Of a stretch of 64,000 nt of DNA, positions 18,585-27,615 are shown in pieces. The translations under genes were made by a program, and so were the position numbers. The notes under the pieces were generated by a model that did not search any database, was not told where the DNA came from, and was given only the letters and a program-made list of their open reading frames with translations. Each line of letters starts with the position of its first letter. Within the stretch, counting starts at the first letter, position 1. Source of the DNA: an uncultured Prevotella sp. (lineage in GTDB: Bacteria > Bacteroidota > Bacteroidia > Bacteroidales > Bacteroidaceae); NCBI GenBank assembly GCA_900553465.1, contig USDT01000010.1, positions 1 to 64,000 of the forward strand, in the 5' to 3' direction.

Positions 18585-19679
18585 TTATTTGTCCATATCG
18601 CTGCGTTTTTTCAACCAGCATATTATCGGATAGTGATCGGAGGCCTTTATCTTGCTGTCAACAACGCAACGGACGGGCTTCCAGTCGTCCGAACACATGA
18701 TATTGTCAATCCGCACATAGAATCCGCTCACATGATAGGAAATTCCCGGTCCGTTACCACTTGCCACATAGCAGTCGGTAAGCTCATCGGCAATGATGCG
18801 ACGGACGTAGGATATGGGGCTGTCGTTGAAGTCGCCGCAGAGGATTATGCTCTTCCCCTTGTTGTCGCGGATATACTGCGCCACAGCCTCAGCCTGCGGA
18901 GCACGTACGGCAGAGGCCCGTCCGAGTTTAGAGACAAGTTTCTGCGACTCGCTTCTGGCCGAATCCTTCTCCATCTTTCCTTTCATCATCGACTTGAAAC
19001 TGCTCTTCTCGTCAGCGGAAAGACCGATCGACTCAAAATGGTTTGCGATGAAAATGACGGTGTCGCCACGCACGTCCAGAATGAACGCGGCAGAATGATT
19101 GTTTTTTGATTCGTAGTTTATGCGTTTCTTCCCTACTATCGGGAATTTGCTGAAAAGGGTTATTTCGTCCGAGCTTCCAGAGGGTTTCACCGTGTCATTA
19201 TAGGCATACTGCGTGGCCATCATCCGGTTTATACGGGCACGTTTGTCTTTCATTGTGCCGCTCTCCTGCAGACACACGATGTCGGCATTCTGCTCAAGAA
19301 TGTAATCAACAATCTCGCACGGCTGGCTGACATCGGTCCAGTCCTTGAAGGTCCACACATTGTAGGACATCACCTTGATTGTTCCTTCTGGAAGGGATTC
19401 GCTGATATTCAGCGGCGAGTACACCCGCACAGGAGCATAACACACGATGAATCCGACGAAGGGAATTATCACCCGTTTTATGCTGAATATAATCCAGAAA
19501 GCCGTGAAAGCAAGGTTGATGCAAAGGAAAAGCGGGAACGTCAGCCCGACAGTGGCCATCAGAGGATGGTCCACCGGGTTGAAAATGTCGCAGTGGCCGA
19601 CAAAAAACATCACAAGAATGGTTGCGATGTTTGCGCCGGCAATAATCTGCAGCGTTAATTTCCCAAGACATTTCATCAC
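18585..19679 (-). CDS. Membrane-anchored endonuclease/exonuclease/phosphatase-family protein
   Basis: This 364-aa protein has three hydrophobic helices (about 10-30, 42-65 and 68-88), then a complete EEP domain. Its motifs appear in order: VMSYNVWTF, VCLQESG, FIANHFES, CGDFNDSP and KASDHYPI. EEP enzymes cleave phosphodiesters in nucleic acids, lipids or inositol phosphates. The membrane anchor with a large soluble domain suggests an extracytoplasmic substrate, which is not identified. It starts 10 bp after the rhomboid protease gene and is probably co-transcribed with it, an arrangement I associate with Bacteroidota. Confidence 0.9.
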   Translation of the reverse strand: MMKCLGKLTLQIIAGANIATILVMFFVGHCDIFNPVDHPLMATVGLTFPLFLCINLAFTAFWIIFSIKRVIIPFVGFIVCYAPVRVYSPLNISESLPEGTIKVMSYNVWTFKDWTDVSQPCEIVDYILEQNADIVCLQESGTMKDKRARINRMMATQYAYNDTVKPSGSSDEITLFSKFPIVGKKRINYESKNNHSAAFILDVRGDTVIFIANHFESIGLSADEKSSFKSMMKGKMEKDSARSESQKLVSKLGRASAVRAPQAEAVAQYIRDNKGKSIILCGDFNDSPISYVRRIIADELTDCYVASGNGPGISYHVSGFYVRIDNIMCSDDWKPVRCVVDSKIKASDHYPIICWLKKRSDMDK

Positions 19680-19689
19680 AGGACTGTCT

Positions 19690-20622
19690 CTATTTTCTGT
19701 TGCTGCTGTCGAAAAGTTTCTGCTTTTCCTCCTTGGTCAGACTGTCATATCCGTTGCGCCGTATCTTGTCGAGAATACGGTCGATCTCCTCCTGCTCTGC
19801 TTTCTTGCGTGCATTGTAATCCCAATCGGCGTTGGAATTAACCGACGAACGTCCTGCATCGTTTCTGTAACCAGTCGAACGGTTGGCCCTGCGGCGCTCC
19901 CATGAAGCGCGCATGTTGTCGAAAAACTGCATTCCGCTGTCCATTCCGTAGCCTGAACCGGGATGGCGGCGCCAATAACGTATCATCATATAGCCGAATG
20001 CCATACCTCCGAGATGTGCCAGATGGGCCACGCCATCGCCAGGAGTGCCCAGCGCCTGCGCCACTTCAACGGCCGCATATATCAGTACGAACCACTTGGC
20101 CTTTATCGGGAAGGGGATCGGGAAGATGAAAATGCGCTGGTCGGGGAATATCATTCCGAACGCGAGCAGTATGCCGTATATGGCACCCGACGCTCCCACG
20201 GTTGTCCACAGGTTCAGTTCGGCCGCATTGTATTCAGCAACCTGAAGAAGGTCGAATATTCCTACGCCCGGTATCTGCGAACTTGCTATTATATGGAACT
20301 GCACAAACTGCGCCAGCTCCTGGAACAGTCCGGCACCCACACCGCAGGCTATGTAATAAAAAAGAAATTTCTTCGGTCCCCAGACATTCTCAACCACGCA
20401 TCCGAACATCCACAAAGCGAACATATTGAGAAACAGATGCATGAATCCCGCATGCAGGAACATGTAGGTGAACAGCTGGTAAAAATGGAAGTCCGGAGCA
20501 AGAAAGAAGTGCAGTCCGAACATATCATTCAAGTCAATGCCACGCCCGAACACCATCGTTGCAAGATACGCAATGACATTGATGATCAGGAGGTTCTTGG
20601 TGACCTTTGGAATATTGAACAT
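19690..20622 (-). CDS. Rhomboid family intramembrane serine protease
   Basis: The 310-aa protease cleaves TM segments of other proteins within the membrane. About six TM helices fill residues 10-215. The catalytic dyad is visible: Ser145 in GASGAIYG and His203 in AHLGGMAFG; the L1 loop element W-G-P-K and the HLFLNMFAL helix fit the family. The last 90 residues are polar and basic (Arg/Asn-rich, with ARKKAEQEEIDRILDKI), a tail common in Bacteroidota rhomboids. It is the first gene of a two-gene minus operon with the EEP protein. Confidence 0.95.
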   Translation of the reverse strand: MFNIPKVTKNLLIINVIAYLATMVFGRGIDLNDMFGLHFFLAPDFHFYQLFTYMFLHAGFMHLFLNMFALWMFGCVVENVWGPKKFLFYYIACGVGAGLFQELAQFVQFHIIASSQIPGVGIFDLLQVAEYNAAELNLWTTVGASGAIYGILLAFGMIFPDQRIFIFPIPFPIKAKWFVLIYAAVEVAQALGTPGDGVAHLAHLGGMAFGYMMIRYWRRHPGSGYGMDSGMQFFDNMRASWERRRANRSTGYRNDAGRSSVNSNADWDYNARKKAEQEEIDRILDKIRRNGYDSLTKEEKQKLFDSSNRK

Positions 20623-20654
20623 ACGATATATCTGTTATTAAAAAAACATGAGGG

Positions 20655-20662
20655 CAAAATTA
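20655..20662 (-). promoter_or_regulatory. -7 box TAATTTTG of the rhomboid/EEP operon
   Basis: Minus-strand TAnnTTTG match 33 bp upstream of the rhomboid ATG; no clear -33 box. Confidence 0.55.
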
Positions 20663-20745
20663 CGAAAAAATATCTGTTATGCTGAATAAAAAACTGTAGG
20701 AAACGCCTTTTTTTCGAAAATTTATTCACTTTTTTCTGTTTTTTG

Positions 20746-20776
20746 TTTGATTTCTAAAACTATTAATTTATATTTG
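20746..20776 (+). promoter_or_regulatory. Promoter of the HU gene
   Basis: TTTG (20746-20749), a 19-bp spacer and TATATTTG (20769-20776) form an exact consensus, 61 bp before the ATG. Confidence 0.85.
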
Positions 20777-20837
20777 TTCCCGATAAGGATAGCAACAAAT
20801 AAAATACAACATATTTAATCATTTAAAATTCATAATT

Positions 20838-21110
20838 ATGAACAAGACAGAATTGATAGAGAAAATAGCAAACGGCGCAAATCTGAGCAAAGCTGACGCT
20901 AAGAAGGCTCTTGATGCTACCGTAGAGGCAATCAAGGCTGCGCTTATCGAAGGCGACAAGGTACAGCTCATCGGCTTTGGAACATTCAGCGTAAACGAGC
21001 GCCCGGCACGTGAAGGCATCAACCCTGCTACAAAAGAGAAGATAACAATCGCAGCTAAGAAGGTTGCTAAGTTCAAGGCAGGTGCTGAGCTGGCTGATGC
21101 TATCAAATAA
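20838..21110 (+). CDS. HU-family nucleoid DNA-binding protein
   Basis: The 90-aa HU/IHF-type histone-like protein bends and compacts DNA as a dimer. It begins MNKTELIEKIA, has the central GFGTFSV turn at about 47-53, and the DNA-binding arm with ERPAREGINPATKEKI, ending in KAGAELADAIK. Length and motifs are those of canonical HU. It stands alone with a consensus promoter and a strong terminator. HU is a natural candidate to interact with bent intergenic arrays such as E3 just downstream, but that is only a suggestion. Confidence 0.97.
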   Translation: MNKTELIEKIANGANLSKADAKKALDATVEAIKAALIEGDKVQLIGFGTFSVNERPAREGINPATKEKITIAAKKVAKFKAGAELADAIK

Positions 21111-21141
21111 GACTATACAGACTATCAGTTAAAAATAAGAC

Positions 21142-21180
21142 AAAGGGGTGTGAACTAATGTTCATGCCCCTTTTGCTTTT
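21142..21180 (+). terminator. Terminator of the HU gene
   Basis: AAAGGGGTGTGAAC pairs with GTTCATGCCCCTTT (one mismatch) around a 4-nt loop and is followed by TTTTGCTTTT. Confidence 0.9.
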
Positions 21181-21374
21181 CTGACGTATGGTGTGACGGG
21201 AAGCACCGTTTCCGGTTCAACGTAAATTCCGTGATGACCGGTTACAGTCACGAAAAACCGTATAATGACAAGAAACGTCCCGGCAACAAATAGTGGTATG
21301 AACCGCTACAACCATTTCCTCACACGACGATAAATCCGCATCGCCACAACCGACAAACCGCCGGCTCAAGACAC

Positions 21375-21945
21375 ACGCACGCTTACCATGTTCTTCCACC
21401 CGCTTCGTATCAGTGTTTTCAGAGAAAACTCAGGCGACGGAATTACAGATTTTCTTGACTTTTTTTTGACAAAATAAATTCGCAAAAGAGGTGTAAAGAA
21501 ATGTTAATTTCACTACTCAGAAGGCCCTTTCCGGCCGTATGGCATTGCCATCCCCCCTGTAGCGTAATGCCGGATTATCCGTCCTGTATTCTGATTATGC
21601 CTGTTTCAGGGTCTGATTCAGCCCGTATCATGGTGTGATATTGCGCATTTGAGACCCTGAAACAGACCATATCACATGCTAAAACAGTACATATTGCATG
21701 ACGGAAAATTCATCTTTACATTTAAGCCTTTGATGTTCAGCAAATTACGCAATACTCTTATTTTTCGAGAATTTGCGTCCGAAGGAAAGTCCGCGCGCAA
21801 ATTCTCGCTTATTTTTTGGGGTAGAACTGAAAACTCGGGCGGAAAAACCGCGTGATACTGAAAATCTGAAAGTGCCCCATATTGTCTCCCTCCGGCAGAA
21901 AATTTCAATATCAATCCGGGATTGAAACAACAGTTTTTTATTCCG
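21375..21945 (+). repeat. Intergenic mosaic element E3 with 22-bp dyad array
   Basis: E3 lies in plus polarity between the convergent HU and peptidase C genes. Its left module (21425-21507) differs from E5 at only 3 of 83 positions and includes CTTGACTTTTTTTTGAC. The array (21599-21708) has five units. The right module (21735-21850) includes TCGAGAATTTGCGTCCGA and GCGCAAATTCTCGCTTA, an inverted repeat that can fold as a hairpin. The outer right flank (GGGATTGAAAC near 21920) is shared with E7. No ORF is present. 21181-21374 contains nothing else recognisable. Confidence 0.82.
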
Positions 21946-22001
21946 TCCAATCCCATGAGAATTTCCACCCGCCCACGTTCCGTCGCGACGAAGGCAACAA
22001 C

Positions 22002-22046
22002 AAAGCGGCCGGAATGTGCGTTACATTCCGGCCGCTTCTGTTTTTA
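22002..22046 (-). terminator. Hairpin terminator after the C1 aminopeptidase gene
   Basis: An 11-12 bp perfect stem (AGCGGCCGGAATGT with ACATTCCGGCCGCT) lies 20 bp past the stop at 22065; T-rich sequence follows on both strands. Confidence 0.8.
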
Positions 22047-22064
22047 TGTCGTGTCACTACGCCA

Positions 22065-23474
22065 TCAGTCGTCTGTGCCGAAAAGCGGATCTTCCGGCAT
22101 TACCATCACCGGCTTCTGCTCATACTGCTTCAGAGTCTCGGCCGGAACGTACTTCTTGTCCACGACAAGACGGAACATGTACTCGCGGAACCATCTGTCT
22201 GACATGATCAGACAGCCTGCCTGACCGTATGAAGCACCCCAGCTGTTCTCCACCTTCCACTTCTTGGCCTTGCCGTTCTCGTCGAGATCTACGGCTGTGA
22301 GAGTCATGGCGTGTGTCGAACCGCTGTCGAATGTCGAGATGCGCTCAGCCTTGTCCATACCGAAAGTGGTGCCGAGCAGCGAGCCGTAGTCGTAGTTCTC
22401 GGTGTCGAGATAGCCACGCTTGCGGTCGAGCTGTTTGCCCACGTCGTAAGAGCTGTACATCTTGCGGCCGTCCTTTATCGAAGCGATGGCCAGACGCTCA
22501 ATGTCGTCCATCGGCAGATTGAGATACTTCCAGTTCTGTCCGTCGTAGGTGTGGCGGTCGTACTCCACCTCGTAAGTCTTGTAATACTCGCGGCGCGGAT
22601 CGTTCATCACCATGATAAAAGTGCCGCTCACCGGTCCGCCCACTGTTGCCTCATAGAACTCCTTCGGAGTGTACTTGCGCGGCTGGCCCACAGGTTTGCC
22701 GTCCTTTGTCTTGAAAGCATAAGTGAACTCCTTCACCGGTTCGCCCAGAGTGAGGCACAGCATGTTGTATATCGTCGAGAGCATTTCGGTCTTGCGTGCC
22801 TTCAGAGCGGCCGCCTTCTTGCCGTCAGCCGCCATTTTGCGAAGCTCGAGTCCGAACTCACGCAGCTTTGACGACACGAGCGACGACATCTTGCTTGTGT
22901 TTTCTGCCGAGAAAGTTTCGGGCTGTACCTCCGCAGGCACGAGTCCGTACTTGTCTGCAAGGTCGCTGACACCGCAGAAAGTACCGCCGTCGTTGAGCGG
23001 ATTCTTGAAGAAAAATCTCACTCTCTCCGAGTCTATCGGCTCATCGGCATGATCGATCACTCCCTGTAGCATGAGGTTGGCCTTCTCCAGCTGGTCATAG
23101 AAGAACAGATAGTTGTGCGAGAACTCCACAGCCAGCGAGTCTGCGTGCTGTTTTGCGAAGTTGGCTCTCAGCACGTTGAATCCCGAGAACATCCAGCAAC
23201 GGCCGGAGCTCTGCTGGTCGTGAATGCTCTGTTTGGGTGTCTCGTTGCTGAAATACGTGTCTATCGCACCCTGGTTGGCAAAGTTCACGGCAATGTCGTC
23301 AATCTTGTTGGAAGCCATTGCATTGAATATGGCCTTTGCCGACGGTACTGCAGCATGAGCCTGCTGCATGCTGCGCAACATGTCGGGCGAGATGCCTCCG
23401 TCGCGCTGCTGTGCTCCTGCCACACCTGCCATCGACAGGCACAGACACAGAGCCAGATAAGTTTTCTTGTTCAT
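22065..23474 (-). CDS. pepC: Secreted C1 aminopeptidase (bleomycin hydrolase/PepC type)
   Basis: This papain-fold aminopeptidase of about 469 aa carries a signal peptide (MNKKTYLALCLCLSMAG, cleaved near AGAQQ), so it is exported, unlike cytosolic PepC of Gram-positive bacteria. The catalytic residues are clear: Gln and Cys93 in DQQSSGRCWMFSG, His in STHAMTL, and Asn in VENSWG. The overall length agrees with bleomycin hydrolase. An alternative ATG lies at 23501 in frame. It lies directly upstream of nothing on its strand, but follows the C10 protease gene by about 140 bp, so the two exported peptidases could act together in protein use. Confidence 0.94.
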   Translation of the reverse strand: MNKKTYLALCLCLSMAGVAGAQQRDGGISPDMLRSMQQAHAAVPSAKAIFNAMASNKIDDIAVNFANQGAIDTYFSNETPKQSIHDQQSSGRCWMFSGFNVLRANFAKQHADSLAVEFSHNYLFFYDQLEKANLMLQGVIDHADEPIDSERVRFFFKNPLNDGGTFCGVSDLADKYGLVPAEVQPETFSAENTSKMSSLVSSKLREFGLELRKMAADGKKAAALKARKTEMLSTIYNMLCLTLGEPVKEFTYAFKTKDGKPVGQPRKYTPKEFYEATVGGPVSGTFIMVMNDPRREYYKTYEVEYDRHTYDGQNWKYLNLPMDDIERLAIASIKDGRKMYSSYDVGKQLDRKRGYLDTENYDYGSLLGTTFGMDKAERISTFDSGSTHAMTLTAVDLDENGKAKKWKVENSWGASYGQAGCLIMSDRWFREYMFRLVVDKKYVPAETLKQYEQKPVMVMPEDPLFGTDD

Positions 23475-23615
23475 TTTCTGTTTTATTTTGTATTTGTTCA
23501 TTATATCCCGGCTGTTGTCACACCCTCATGCCATGCGCAAGTCATAGCGGAGTGTGGCGGTGTGCACGCTGTCGGAAAATCCCGTGCGCCATGCCGCCAC
23601 CATCCTTTCGCTGTG

Positions 23616-26600
23616 TTATTTCACCACAACCTTGCGGCCGCCGACTACATATATGCCCTTCGGCAGTGACGGCATGACGATGCGTCCGCCTTCTATCACA
23701 GCCGTACCGGCCTTCACGCCGTCAAGACTGTAAACATCTGCCTGGCCGTTCTCGGTGCTGTTGTCTGTCACACCGTCGATGCCTGTGCTGACAACTCTTA
23801 CAGGAATCTCCTCCACCATCATCTCTTCAGGCAGCTTCGATACGAAGTAAGAACGGTAAGGATCGACGATTGTGGCGTTTCTCATACGTGTGAACGCAGT
23901 TCCTGCGGCATTGAGCACGTAGAGATTGCTTCCCGTGAACGATACTGTTGTGCCACGGTGAGAGTAGCTGTCGGTGCCTGCCACGATGTCGGGCGAACCT
24001 GTTGCCGGCACGAGTGCGTCCTCAGATTCGAACACGATGGTCTTGCCCACAAGGCTTTCGTCAGTCACCGAGTAGAGATAAGGCACGCTTGTCTGCATGT
24101 CGGCAGCGTTTGCGAAGTACACATTGTTGTCATCGCCCGTCATGTTGAACTCCATAACGCTGAGTCCGTCCGAACCGTCGTAAGCCAGCTTACGTCCGTC
24201 CACCTTAGCACTCTGCGGGCAGAACGGCAGAGAGAGAGTCTCCCATGAAGTGCCCTTTCCGGCTTTTCTTATGGCGCGGCTGTAGCTTATTCTGCCGGCA
24301 GTAAAGTCGATGGGCGAATAGAATGGTGTGTTGTCCGTGAGGCTTATCTCGTCGATGTGTCCTCCAACAACCACTTTGCTCATGTCAAGTCCTTCGGGCA
24401 GCGTAGTGCCTTCGTCGAAGAAGAAGAGCGCATCGGGAGCCTTTGATATGTAAACCGTTGTAATACCTGTTATGCCGCGTGCATCCACTGCCACAATCTT
24501 AGGCGTCAGCGTCAGTACTGATCTGGGCGACATGGCCTTGCGTGCGCCTTCGCTGTCGTATGTCACGATACCGCGCGCCAGCTTGTTGACGTATCCCAGT
24601 CCGCCGCCAGACAGTTCGCCGCCTGTAGAATAGGCGAAGTTGAAACCATACTGCTTGTCGTACTCCAGATTCTCGAATGTGAACGTCACCACAGCCTTGC
24701 CTCCAGCCTCAACATAAACAGGCACAATGTTGTTGCCGGAACTCCAGAATGTGCCCTGACCTATCTCGCCTTTCCATATTCCGACGTTAATCGCGCCGTC
24801 GAAATCGTTATCCGAATTGTTGGTCAGTCTCACCTTACCGGTGATGAAGTTGCCGTAAATTGTTCCTGAGGATATGTTGTCGAATGTCACCGAGTTCACC
24901 TGCAGATCGCGTTCTCCCGGCACCGCAGCTTCTGTTATCTCTACAGTTGTCTGTCCGCCCGGCACCACGTTGTTTCCATTGGAATCGTATGTGAGCCAGA
25001 TGTTGTATGTGCCTGCCTCCGTTGGTTTGAAGAAGAATGTGGTCGTCGTGGTGTATCCTTTCTTGAGCGAGAGAGCCGAACGGCTTGCCTGTCCGCCCTT
25101 GTTGCTTGTCTTGCTTGCGAAGAGATATATCTCACCATAGAACTCATCGGTGTTGTTCTTGAACACCACGTCGAGCTTCTGCTCGTTGTTCATAACCTTG
25201 TTGCCTGTGAATGTGATGGACTCTATCTGCAGATCCACCGGACGGTTGTACATCTCGAGTGTGTAGGAACCGTCGGCCTTCACATTGGCTATGATGTAGC
25301 GCTCCTTTATATTGAAGCTTGTCTTCCATACTTCCGACTTTGTTGTCTTGCTGATCGGCACCACCTTGTATGTTCCTTCCTCAAGACCGCTAATGGTGAA
25401 GCTGGCGCCATGGAAATAGTTGGCGCCCAGATTCTCGGCAAGTTTGGTCTCGCCGATGCTCACGAGCGAACCGTCCTCAGCCACATAACCGATACCGTAG
25501 TCGAAGCTGTTGGTCGATCCGGTCCAGTTGATGTAGTTGCTGAATATCTCGTTTCCTCTTATCTCGGTGTCGTTGATGGTCATCATCGATACGTCGTCTG
25601 CCTCAACATCGTCCGGCAGACGCAGGATGAGAGCTTCCTGTCCCATCGAGTAACCGTCGCTGCTCGAGCTTGCTCCTATGCCGCTGTTGTCGCCGGGATT
25701 GAGTATTTCGAGGCGGAAATAGCCGTCGCTGCCGCCGCCCCATCCCCAGTTGAGGTGGAAAAGGCCGTCGCCGTCATATCCGTCTACCACGAAGGCATGG
25801 GCACCTCCTGAGGACGTACCGGCAAAAGCAACCGGATGTCCGCTGGCAATCTCGCTGTATATAAGGTCGGTCCATTCGCCAAGAGTATAGTTATGGCGGA
25901 ACTCCGAGTGCGTGCCGTCGTCATATCCGAAATAGAGTGCGAGTGGCTTTCCTCCGTTGAAACCGGCGCCTGACGACGGACCGTAACCCATCTTCACACT
26001 CTGACCTACATAAAGCATCAGTTCAGCCACGGCAATCTCCTGCTCGTCGGTGCTCTGTGCGTCGTATATGTCGGTCATGTTGGCCCAGTCTATCTTTGTA
26101 CCCTTCGGTATGCCGGGCAGACTTATCTGATGTCCGTTGCTTTCGAACGAATGACGCGGAATGCTGACCACGACAGACTCCGGCCACTTGTAGTAGTACA
26201 TCACCTGTGCGAGAGCCGTAGCCACACATCCTGTTGCGCTGCGGTCGCCCTTTGTGCCGTCCTCGTTGTAATATTCAGGACAGAGCAGATTGTACGGATC
26301 GCCCTGGTTCCACTTACATGTTACGAGTGGTTTTATGGCATGCTTGGCCGGCTGCGCCTTCAGCGGAGCGTTCGCCATGTCGGACACTTTGGCCGTGACG
26401 TTCTCGCGGTCGAGACGCTCAAGGAATTCCACATAGCCTTTCAGCCATGCCATCATACCCTCAGGCGCAGTGGCAGGATCGAACGAGCCGCTGTCCGTAT
26501 AGCCCAGAATCTGTTCGGTACGGTCGTCACCAGACACAATGATGTATCCGCGGTTGCCGCCCGTATTGAATATATAATAACCTGCATCGTCTGCCGCGGC

Positions 26601-26774
26601 GGCCTTTTTCCTGGCCTTGTATGCCGGCGTGGCATCGGATGTCATCACAATTCCCCGTTTGGCCAGAAACGCCTTTGCCGCTTCGTGGGCCTGCTCCTTG
26701 CTTATCTGACCTGCGTACAGACATACGGTCAGGAAGAAGCAAAACATCGTTAGTAAACCTTTTTTCATAGACAT
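23616..26774 (-). CDS. C10 family cysteine protease (interpain/streptopain type) with secretion tail
   Basis: This secreted protease is 1052 aa from ATG 26774. A signal peptide (about 1-21) is followed by a Spi-type prodomain (QISKEQAHEAAKAFLAKRG) and then the C10 catalytic domain. Nucleophile Cys183 lies in SATGCVATALAQ, His326 in GGAHAFVV, and the FHLNWGWGG segment follows. After about 370 there are several immunoglobulin-like beta segments. The last 35 residues (SLDGVKAGTAV...LPKGIYVVGGRKVVVK region) look like a type A C-terminal sorting domain of type IX secretion. The family includes interpain of Prevotella intermedia and SpeB. A promoter box at 26908 gives a leader of about 130 nt; the frame upstream to 26900 is not used. 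Confidence 0.94.
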   Translation of the reverse strand: MSMKKGLLTMFCFFLTVCLYAGQISKEQAHEAAKAFLAKRGIVMTSDATPAYKARKKAAAADDAGYYIFNTGGNRGYIIVSGDDRTEQILGYTDSGSFDPATAPEGMMAWLKGYVEFLERLDRENVTAKVSDMANAPLKAQPAKHAIKPLVTCKWNQGDPYNLLCPEYYNEDGTKGDRSATGCVATALAQVMYYYKWPESVVVSIPRHSFESNGHQISLPGIPKGTKIDWANMTDIYDAQSTDEQEIAVAELMLYVGQSVKMGYGPSSGAGFNGGKPLALYFGYDDGTHSEFRHNYTLGEWTDLIYSEIASGHPVAFAGTSSGGAHAFVVDGYDGDGLFHLNWGWGGGSDGYFRLEILNPGDNSGIGASSSSDGYSMGQEALILRLPDDVEADDVSMMTINDTEIRGNEIFSNYINWTGSTNSFDYGIGYVAEDGSLVSIGETKLAENLGANYFHGASFTISGLEEGTYKVVPISKTTKSEVWKTSFNIKERYIIANVKADGSYTLEMYNRPVDLQIESITFTGNKVMNNEQKLDVVFKNNTDEFYGEIYLFASKTSNKGGQASRSALSLKKGYTTTTTFFFKPTEAGTYNIWLTYDSNGNNVVPGGQTTVEITEAAVPGERDLQVNSVTFDNISSGTIYGNFITGKVRLTNNSDNDFDGAINVGIWKGEIGQGTFWSSGNNIVPVYVEAGGKAVVTFTFENLEYDKQYGFNFAYSTGGELSGGGLGYVNKLARGIVTYDSEGARKAMSPRSVLTLTPKIVAVDARGITGITTVYISKAPDALFFFDEGTTLPEGLDMSKVVVGGHIDEISLTDNTPFYSPIDFTAGRISYSRAIRKAGKGTSWETLSLPFCPQSAKVDGRKLAYDGSDGLSVMEFNMTGDDNNVYFANAADMQTSVPYLYSVTDESLVGKTIVFESEDALVPATGSPDIVAGTDSYSHRGTTVSFTGSNLYVLNAAGTAFTRMRNATIVDPYRSYFVSKLPEEMMVEEIPVRVVSTGIDGVTDNSTENGQADVYSLDGVKAGTAVIEGGRIVMPSLPKGIYVVGGRKVVVK

Positions 26775-26907
26775 AGTTTTTATTATCAGTTTTTCAGTAA
26801 TGTCAGAATAGTACGGTATAGATATTATTTTCCGTCGGTTGCATGTCTCACGACGCGGGCCTGACGGTCTCTGACACCCGCGCTCCGGCGCTGTCGGCAT
26901 CTATCGG

Positions 26908-26915
26908 CAAAGATA
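26908..26915 (-). promoter_or_regulatory. -7 box TATCTTTG of the C10 protease gene
   Basis: Minus-strand TAnnTTTG match 134 bp upstream of ATG 26774; it sits upstream of the longer open frame and implies a long 5' leader. Confidence 0.6.
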
Positions 26916-27024
26916 GCAATTTTGTTCTGATTTACGCAATCTTATCATCAAAAAGAAAACGTGCGGCATATTTTTACCGCACAACTGCACGCACAGTGTG
27001 TCATTACGACGCACGGAGAAGTCC

Positions 27025-27424
27025 GGAAATGAATAAATATACTTAGAAAATTCTGATAAAGGAATTCAGCTAAATAGAAACACAGACGGTCTTCAAAGGG
27101 TATAAGAAACGCATGACAATACTGTCACACAGTCGTAATGACTCATCCGCCGCGTAGGAAAGGCTCTTTGACACACCCGAATGCACTCCATCGGCATGCA
27201 ATAAAAGCCATACTGCAATGCAATACGGCCCATTCCGCCATGCGAAATAGGCTTTATGACAAGTCTGCCGACAGCACAGCATCCACAGAAATATCGTAAA
27301 TCATTGATTAACAACAACATAAGACAGACATAAGAATAAGCGGATATTTGCGACGAAAGCTACCGTCGGCCGCGTGGAAACAATTCTCACAAAGTTGATC
27401 AAGGGCGTAACGCATAAATATGCA
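27025..27424 (+). repeat. Intergenic mosaic element E4, degenerate, with 22-bp dyad array
   Basis: E4 is the most diverged member, between the divergent C10 protease and dxs genes. It begins with GAATAAATATAC (cf. GAATAAATATGCA in E1) and ends with CGCATAAATATGCA (27411-27424). The array (27139-27270) keeps six 22-bp units in perfect register, although half-sites have drifted (for example GGCCCATTCC...GCGAAAT). The right module at about 27297-27350 still aligns with E1: AACAACAAC, then GCGGATATTTGCGACGAAAG. No ORF. Confidence 0.7.
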
Positions 27425-27572
27425 ACAGCATATAAAAAAATATACATAAACACACATACGCCCGCCATGCACCACTGTCCGACTCGCAGAACCACGTACA
27501 GCACACTGAGGGAATAATCCGAAAAACATGAAATTATAATGCTGATATATTCGGAATAAGAAATTTTTTATG

Positions 27573-27580
27573 TAAGTTTG
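27573..27580 (+). promoter_or_regulatory. -7 box TAAGTTTG of dxs
   Basis: TAnnTTTG match 36 bp before the dxs ATG; the -33 region reads TTCG instead of TTTG. Confidence 0.6.
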
Positions 27581-27615
27581 CATATCTGTTTACATGATAC
27601 ATTATTAATATATAG

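Noticed and set aside
21375..21945. Insertion-sequence remnant or transposon
   Set aside because: No transposase fragment, no clear terminal inverted repeats or target duplications in this subgroup.
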